From Blautia sp. (GTDB taxonomy: Bacteria > Bacillota > Clostridia > Lachnospirales > Lachnospiraceae): a stretch of DNA of 64,000 nucleotides. The position numbers were made by a program, and so were the translations under genes. Every line of letters starts with the position of its first letter. Position 1 is the first letter of the stretch. Under the pieces are notes generated by a model that made no database searches, had not been told where the DNA came from, and was given only the letters and a program-made list of their open reading frames with translations. This document shows positions 59,256-64,000 of this stretch, in pieces. Location: contig JAETNR010000005.1 of NCBI GenBank assembly GCA_021772055.1, positions 1-64,000 on the forward strand, given 5' to 3'.

Positions 59256-61937
59256 CTACTTTTTCCGGTACAAAATCCTTATAGAGTTCAGTACACAGAG
59301 CATTGCCACACCGGTATCTGCAAATACGGCCATCCACATGGAGGCAAAGCCTATAAGCCCCAGAATCATGACAAATACCTTGATGATCAGAGCAAAAACT
59401 ACATTCTGCAGGGCAATTCTGCTGGTAGCCCTGGCAATGGAAAGTGACTGTGGGATAGCTTCCATGTCGGAAGTCATAAATACCACATCTGCAGCTTCAA
59501 GAGCGGCATCAGCCCCGCTTCCCATAGCTGCGCCTACATCAGCGCCTGCAAGTACAGGAGCATCGTTAATGCCGTCGCCCACAAACATGACAGAACCGTG
59601 GGCACTGCGGATCCTGGACAGCTCTGTGAGTTTATCCTGGGGGAGAAGCCTTGCGTGCACTTCGTCAATGCCTGTAGAGGCTGCCACAGCTTCTGCACTT
59701 TCTTTTGCATCGCCGGTAAGCATGACAGTGGCAATTCCCATTTTTTTCATCTGGGAAATAGCGGACTTTGCATCTTCTTTGATGGTATCGGAAATCACCA
59801 GATGACCCATGAAAACGCCGTCCTTGGCAGCCAGAACTTCAGTTCCGAAGCTGTCTTTTTTGTAGCCGTCCAGGGAAATATGGTATTTCTCCATCAGCTT
59901 TTTGCTGCCGCAGAGAATCTCACCTTCCGGCAAAACTGCGCGGATGCCATAGCCTGCGATTTCTTCCACAGAGGAGGGACGGGTGATCTGAAGATTCCGT
60001 TCCTTAGCAGCGGATACAATGCTGTTTCCGATGGGGTGTGTGGAGGTAAGCTCGCAGCTTGCACAGAAGGAGAGCAGTTTGTCAGCATCTGTGCTGCTGT
60101 CAGCAGGGACGGTTTTTTGGAGAACAAAGTTTCCTTTTGTGATGGTTCCTGTTTTATCCATGACAACTGCCTTAATATTCTTCATGGCTTCCAGGGAGAC
60201 GCCGCCTTTAAAGAGAATGCCGCGCCTGGATCCCACACCGATTCCGGAGAAGAAGGCTAGGGGGACGCTTAAAACCAGGGCGCAGGGGCAGCTCATAACA
60301 AGGAAGCTTAAAGCTGTATACACCCAGTAATCCCAGTTTCCTGTAACAAGGGACGGGATGACGGCTGTGCAGACAGCCAGGATGACCACCACCGGAGTAT
60401 AGATCCGGGCAAATCTGGTGATGAAACGGTCAATTTTGGGCTTGCTTGCTGCCGCGTTTTCTACGGAATCCAGAATACGGGTAACCATGGATTCTTCCAG
60501 GATTTTTTCTACACGGATCTTTAAAAGGCCGGAAGTGTTGACGCATCCGGAGATCACTTTGTCACCGCTCAATGCTTTTACAGGAACAGGTTCCCCGGTT
60601 ACCGGAGAGGTGTCGATGCGGCTTTCGCCCTCTACAATGACACCGTCCAGAGGAATACGGTCACCGGGACGAATCAAAAGGATATCCCCCACGTTGGCTG
60701 CATCTGCATCAATCACTTTTATTTCTTCGCCAATGACGAGATTTACGACTTCCGGACGCATATCCACTGCATCCATGATCTGGTTGCGGCTTTTTTCCAC
60801 GGCAATATGCTCAAAAAATTCTCCGATGCGGTAAAAGAGCATGACGCCCACTGCCTCCGGATATTCCGAAATTGCAAACGCACCCAGGGTGGCCACACTC
60901 ATAAGGAAGTTTTCGTCAAAAATCTGGCCCTTGAACATGTTTTTCACTGCAGTCAGTACAATACGGCCGCCTAAGATGAGATAGGCGATAAGGAAAAGGA
61001 TGATGCCGGGAAGTTCGATTTCCATATGTTCCAGGATTATCCCTGCAATGAATAATGCAGCTCCCAGAAGGATCCAAAGAAGCGTTCCGGAATTTTCGGA
61101 AAGCGAACCAGGATGAGCGTCTGCTTTGCGGGCGGAAGGGGAAACTTCCGCTGCCTCTGGTATATCATTGCATTTGGGGCGAATGTCTTTTGGTGTAAGT
61201 TTTACCTCTGGCTCAATGGAGGTACAGATGGCCTGCATCTCATCCAGTAGTGCATCCGGGTTTTTGCCTGTTACACGAAGCTGTTTGGTGGCAAAGGTCA
61301 GAACTGCATCCGTGACTTCGGGAAGCTCCTTGATACGGCGCTCCATTTTGGAGGCACAGTTTGCGCAGCCGAGATTTTCGGCAATATATACCCGGGTAAT
61401 GTCTGAGGCATTGGAAACCCGGCGGGAAGGGCTGTGATGGGGTTCTTCGTGTACATGATCCTGTCCGCAACCGCAGGTGTTGTGTGTATGATGATGGTGT
61501 TCATCTTCCTCATGTACATGGTCGTGCCCGCAAGCACAGGAACTGTGTTCATGCTGGTGATGCTCCTCATGGCCGTGCGTATGCCCGCAGCCGCAGGAAT
61601 CATGCTGATGGTGGTGATGCTCCTCATGGCCGTGCGTATGCCCGCAGCCACAGGAATCATGCCCGTGCCCGTGATGCTCCGCATGGTTATGCTCTGCGGC
61701 AGCAGTGGCATCATGGCGCTTTCGCTCGGTGATCCGGATTTCCGGTTCCAGAGAATTGGCGATTTTCTGAATTTCGGGAATCAGTGTATCCGGGTTTTCG
61801 GCAGTCAGGCGAAGCTGCTTTGTGGCAAAAGTAATAGTGGCTTCCTGTACGCCAGGAAGAGCCGCAATCCTGCGCTCGATTTTAGAAGCACAGTTTGCAC
61901 ATCCCAGGTTTTCCAGAATATAAACTTTATTTCCCAT
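59256..61937 (-). CDS. Zn/Cd-type P1B ATPase (CadA/ZntA-like) with His/Cys-rich repeat linker
   Basis: An 893-residue metal efflux pump. Heavy-metal-associated domain 1 has CxxC in GCANCASKIERR (about 12-23). A linker (about 75-165) holds four ~20-residue units of the type HDSCGCGHTHGHEEHHHH. A second heavy-metal domain has the same CxxC (about 180-250). Eight membrane helices and catalytic parts follow: TGE in PVTGEPVPV, CPC in VMSCPCALVLSVPL (about 549), phosphorylated Asp in DKTGTITKG (about 592), HP in STHPIGNSI, and hinge GDGINDAPV. SCPCAL places it in the Zn/Cd/Pb group. Start ATG 61937 follows AAGGAGGATTCC. A probable ArsR/SmtB operator precedes it. Confidence 0.94.
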   Translation of the reverse strand: MGNKVYILENLGCANCASKIERRIAALPGVQEATITFATKQLRLTAENPDTLIPEIQKIANSLEPEIRITERKRHDATAAAEHNHAEHHGHGHDSCGCGHTHGHEEHHHHQHDSCGCGHTHGHEEHHQHEHSSCACGHDHVHEEDEHHHHTHNTCGCGQDHVHEEPHHSPSRRVSNASDITRVYIAENLGCANCASKMERRIKELPEVTDAVLTFATKQLRVTGKNPDALLDEMQAICTSIEPEVKLTPKDIRPKCNDIPEAAEVSPSARKADAHPGSLSENSGTLLWILLGAALFIAGIILEHMEIELPGIILFLIAYLILGGRIVLTAVKNMFKGQIFDENFLMSVATLGAFAISEYPEAVGVMLFYRIGEFFEHIAVEKSRNQIMDAVDMRPEVVNLVIGEEIKVIDADAANVGDILLIRPGDRIPLDGVIVEGESRIDTSPVTGEPVPVKALSGDKVISGCVNTSGLLKIRVEKILEESMVTRILDSVENAAASKPKIDRFITRFARIYTPVVVILAVCTAVIPSLVTGNWDYWVYTALSFLVMSCPCALVLSVPLAFFSGIGVGSRRGILFKGGVSLEAMKNIKAVVMDKTGTITKGNFVLQKTVPADSSTDADKLLSFCASCELTSTHPIGNSIVSAAKERNLQITRPSSVEEIAGYGIRAVLPEGEILCGSKKLMEKYHISLDGYKKDSFGTEVLAAKDGVFMGHLVISDTIKEDAKSAISQMKKMGIATVMLTGDAKESAEAVAASTGIDEVHARLLPQDKLTELSRIRSAHGSVMFVGDGINDAPVLAGADVGAAMGSGADAALEAADVVFMTSDMEAIPQSLSIARATSRIALQNVVFALIIKVFVMILGLIGFASMWMAVFADTGVAMLCVLNSIRILYRKK

Positions 61938-62005
61938 GGAATCCTCCTTGATTATAGATAATAACGGTTTGCATCGTACAATATAAATGTGATTAAATAA
62001 ACATA

Positions 62006-62053
62006 TGAACAAATGCTCAATTAAAATATAACCTAAATACAGTAATTTGTCAA
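62006..62053 (-). promoter_or_regulatory. Promoter and ArsR/SmtB-type operator of the metal ATPase gene
   Basis: On the minus strand: TTGACA (62048-62053), a 16-bp spacer, TTATAT (62026-62031), then, near the transcription start, an imperfect dyad TGAACAAATGCTCA (plus-strand reading, 62006-62019) within ATATGAAC..GCTCAATT. This matches the TGAAC-N4-GTTCA-like half-sites of ArsR/SmtB/CadC metal-responsive repressors. No such regulator gene is in the window. Confidence 0.65.
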
Positions 62054-62179
62054 GGGTGAACAGTAACCAAATCGACATCATAGCGAAAAATAAATGAAAA
62101 AAATTGCTTGTAGTTTTCGGATAAATGTGCTATCCTGTAAAAAAATGAATAGAGAAAACATCAGGTGATAGATATGGAC

Positions 62180-62345
62180 TGATTTGCATTCCGTATTTAT
62201 TTAAAAGGGAAACAGGTGAAAATCCTGTACGATCTCGTCACTGTATTCAGGGAGTATAAGACAATGTGTGTACTGCACAGTCACTGGGAAACCGGGAAGG
62301 CTGTCTTATATGATGATCTGTGAGTCAGGAGACCTGCCTGCTGTT
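62180..62345 (+). ncRNA. Cobalamin riboswitch
   Basis: The core features appear in order: AAAAGGGAAACAGGTGAAAA with TCCTGTACG, CACTG, GGGAG, the CACTGGGAAACCGGGAAGG block, and the B12 box as GAGTCAGGAGACCTGCCTGC at 62322-62341. This is the adenosyl-/methylcobalamin aptamer layout. It precedes the cobaltochelatase gene. The rest of 62082-62179 is promoter region with no gene. Confidence 0.93.
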
Positions 62346-62424
62346 GGTACGGGAACATGAGGTTCCAGATCACGAGTAATTGGTTGTGCCTATTAAGAAG
62401 AACAGAAGTCTGTTCTTTTCCGAC

Positions 62425-62459
62425 AATCCTTTTACCTTTTTGGTGAGAGGATTTTTTTG
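62425..62459 (+). terminator. Terminator (expression platform) behind the cobalamin riboswitch
   Basis: AATCCT..TACC pairs with GGT..AGGATT, followed by seven T. A second hairpin AAGAACAG-AAGT-CTGTTCTT lies at 62397-62416. Their position suits B12-dependent termination. Confidence 0.7.
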
Positions 62460-62579
62460 TTAGTGTTTGCATTTTCTGTGTAAACGGTTCATGTTGTCGT
62501 GCCCTGTATATTTGCTGATGCAGTTATAAACATACATCAGGAACATTTTAATTTCTCACAAATTAAGGAGGACACAATC

Positions 62580-63818
62580 ATGAAAAACAAAGTATGGAAA
62601 ACACTGGCTCTTAGTCTTGCTGTGACTGCTCTTATGATGGCGGGGACGGTACCGGCTTTTGCCGGGGAGGAAACCACTGCAGAGGAAGCAACAGGGGAGG
62701 CAGAGACGGGGGCGGAAGCAGAGGAAGGAACAGACGCTGACCGGGAGGCTGCAGATAAGGCAGCAGCTCTCATTGATGCCATTTATGTTCAGGAAAGGAC
62801 AGAAACAACAGACGAGGACATCAAGGCTGCCAAAGAAGCATGGGATTGTTTGACAGATGCACAGAAAGCCCTGGTAGAAGGGGAAGAAGCGAGTCCGGAC
62901 TATTTCGGCCTGGATACAGGTGACGCATCTCTGGATGATGCGCTGAATCAGGATGAGATCGGTGAAAATGAGCTGCTGGTAGTAAGTTTCGGTACCTCTT
63001 ATAATGACAGCCGTGTGGAAGACATTAAGGCTATCGAAGATGCTTTGAAGGAAGCGTATCCGGACTGGTCAGTAAGAAGGGCCTTTACTGCTCAGATCAT
63101 CATCAACCACGTGCAGGCAAGAGACGGGGAAGCCATGGATAATATGCAGCAGGCACTGGACCGCGCAGTGGCAAACGGGGTTAAGAACCTGGTTGTACAG
63201 CCTACACATTTGATGTACGGCGCGGAGTATGATGAAATGTCAGAAGCAATAGAAGGCTATAAGGACAAATTTGAATCAGTTTCTATTGCAGAACCCCTTC
63301 TTGGGGAAGTTGGCAATGATGCAGGTGTGATTAACGCTGACAAAGAAGCAGTCGCAAAGGCTGTAACGGATGCTGCAGTGGCAGAGGCAGGCTTGGAAAG
63401 CATGGACAAGGCAGCAGAAGAGGGTACGGCATTTGTATTTTTGGGACACGGTACTTCCCATACGGCAAAAGTAAGCTACAGCCAGATGCAGACCCAGATG
63501 GATCAGCTTGGTTTTGTGAATGCATTTATCGGTACGGTAGAGGGTGAGCCGGAAGATACCACCTGCGAAGCTGTAATTGAGAAAGTAAAAGAAGCAGGAT
63601 ACGCTAAAGTAATCCTTCGCCCGCTGATGGTAGTTGCCGGTGATCATGCAAATAATGATATGGCAGGCAGTGCAGAGGATTCCTGGAAGAGCATGTTTGA
63701 GGCATCAGGAGCCTTTGAAAGCGTAGACGCCCAGATTGCGGGACTTGGCAGAATTGATGCAGTAAAACAGCTTTATGTGGATCATACAAAGGCTGCTATG
63801 GATTCTTTAGGCAAATAA
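62580..63818 (+). CDS. cbiK: Exported sirohydrochlorin cobaltochelatase CbiK
   Basis: A 412-residue protein. The signal peptide MKNKVWKTLALSLAVTALMM ends VPAFA, with cleavage before GEE (about 28). An acidic Glu/Ala linker is followed by a helical module (about 52-105, with EDIKAAKEAWDCLTDAQKAL) resembling surface-protein linkers. The CbiK domain runs from about 120 to 405: LLVVSFGTSYNDSRVEDIKA, metal-site QPTHLMYGAEYDEM, and catalytic FLGHGTSHTAKVSY. CbiK normally inserts cobalt into sirohydrochlorin in the cytosol; here it is exported. Start follows TTAAGGAGGACACAATC. The B12 riboswitch in front ties it to cobalt or corrinoid supply. Confidence 0.92.
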   Translation: MKNKVWKTLALSLAVTALMMAGTVPAFAGEETTAEEATGEAETGAEAEEGTDADREAADKAAALIDAIYVQERTETTDEDIKAAKEAWDCLTDAQKALVEGEEASPDYFGLDTGDASLDDALNQDEIGENELLVVSFGTSYNDSRVEDIKAIEDALKEAYPDWSVRRAFTAQIIINHVQARDGEAMDNMQQALDRAVANGVKNLVVQPTHLMYGAEYDEMSEAIEGYKDKFESVSIAEPLLGEVGNDAGVINADKEAVAKAVTDAAVAEAGLESMDKAAEEGTAFVFLGHGTSHTAKVSYSQMQTQMDQLGFVNAFIGTVEGEPEDTTCEAVIEKVKEAGYAKVILRPLMVVAGDHANNDMAGSAEDSWKSMFEASGAFESVDAQIAGLGRIDAVKQLYVDHTKAAMDSLGK

Positions 63819-63849
63819 ACGAGAACTTAAAGGCAGGAGAAGTGATCTG

Positions 63850-63888
63850 TCTGCCCGGAATGCATTTCGCAGTTTCTGGGCAGATTTT
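63850..63888 (+). terminator. Weak hairpin between cbiK and the next gene
   Basis: TCTGCCC / GGGCAGA stem with a 21-nt loop followed by TTTTA. With the next ribosome-binding site only a few bases later, it may attenuate rather than stop transcription. Confidence 0.5.
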
Positions 63889-63904
63889 ATGAAAGGAGAT
63901 TTGG

Positions 63905-64000
63905 ATGAGCATGAAACGTTCTTGGGTTTTGACGGCATTTGCAGTGAGCATTTCTGTATTTTTTTGCGGATATACTTCTGCCTGGGCAGCAGATGGAGGG
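63905..64000 (+). CDS. Start of an exported protein, cut by the window end
   Basis: ATG 63905 behind GAAAGGAGATTTGG opens a frame with 32 codons before the edge. It begins M-S-M-K-R-S-W and has a hydrophobic core (VLTAFAVSISVFFCGYTSA) ending WAAD, a normal signal peptide. It is in the same operon direction as cbiK with only a weak hairpin between, so it is probably another B12-controlled exported protein. Family unknown. Confidence 0.7.
   Translation, partial: MSMKRSWVLTAFAVSISVFFCGYTSAWAADGG

Noticed and set aside
61430-61715. Regularly spaced repeats that could suggest a CRISPR array
   Set aside because: The repeats are in frame within the P-type ATPase, encode His/Cys units, and have no unique spacers.
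1-64000. tRNA, rRNA, tmRNA or a replication origin
   Set aside because: I looked for conserved tRNA arms, rRNA stretches and DnaA-box clusters and saw none, but a covariance-model search would be needed to exclude small RNAs.

Overview
The window looks like chromosome from a gut Firmicute of the Lachnospiraceae (Blautia/Ruminococcus/Clostridium cluster XIVa type). This is inferred from the protein families and the moderate GC. Supporting signs are YesL and Gx-transporter membrane proteins, NlpC/P60 autolysins, DUF1002 and DUF5685 proteins, an Lsa-type ABC-F protein, diaminopimelate dehydrogenase, AAA-ATPase/PD-(D/E)XK proteins, strong AGGAGG ribosome-binding sites, and intrinsic terminators after most operons. 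No rRNA, tRNA or CRISPR was recognised.

Region by region: 1-2640 is the tail of a sugar ABC importer operon whose first permease has been cut by the end of an insertion sequence. 2781-5600 holds a membrane protein followed by a run of gene fragments (response regulator, membrane-protein tail, alcohol dehydrogenase, P-loop kinase). 5616-10721 is a TetR-controlled efflux operon (MFS, FtsX-type permease, ATPase). 10807-11886 is a toxin-antitoxin and citrate synthase graveyard. 11890-14360 has an MFS gene frameshifted in a poly-A tract and an AraC/GyrI regulator. 14610-17116 has a YbaK deacylase and an IbrA/IbrB-like pair. 17135-19514 is bioY-bioB-bioD. 19573-24308 is a GntR/LacI regulator and a GH38 alpha-mannosidase, separated by a ~248-bp giant palindrome. 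24477-26723 has a metallo-beta-lactamase protein and dihydroorotase. 26823-32284 is an antibiotic-defence block: an attenuator leader with a three-codon uORF, an Lsa-like ABC-F protein, and a heterodimeric ABC exporter. 32327-45062 is mostly housekeeping or cell-envelope: HAD phosphatase, MerR/aldo-keto reductase, DUF1002, rRNA methyltransferase, flavin reductase, zinc-ribbon/DUF5685/DnaJ cluster, ddh behind a MITE-like element, and two NlpC/P60 proteins. 45133-45960 is a TPP riboswitch in front of decayed thiM/thiD. 46200-55495 is a complete glycan-use locus (importer, three glycosidases, AraC). 55612-59150 has AAA-ATPase proteins (one broken), a Gx transporter and more remnants. 59256-64000 has a Zn/Cd P-type ATPase and, divergently, a cobalamin riboswitch driving an exported CbiK cobaltochelatase.

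Two themes stand out. First, many genes are broken by internal deletions or fusions that leave recognisable flanks, which suggests ongoing reductive decay or poor purging of pseudogenes. Second, RNA- and DNA-level control elements are unusually rich: two metabolite riboswitches, a ribosome-type attenuator, paired TetR operators, a MerR-type 19-bp-spacer promoter, an ArsR/SmtB-type operator, and long inverted repeats around bioY and beside the GH38 gene.
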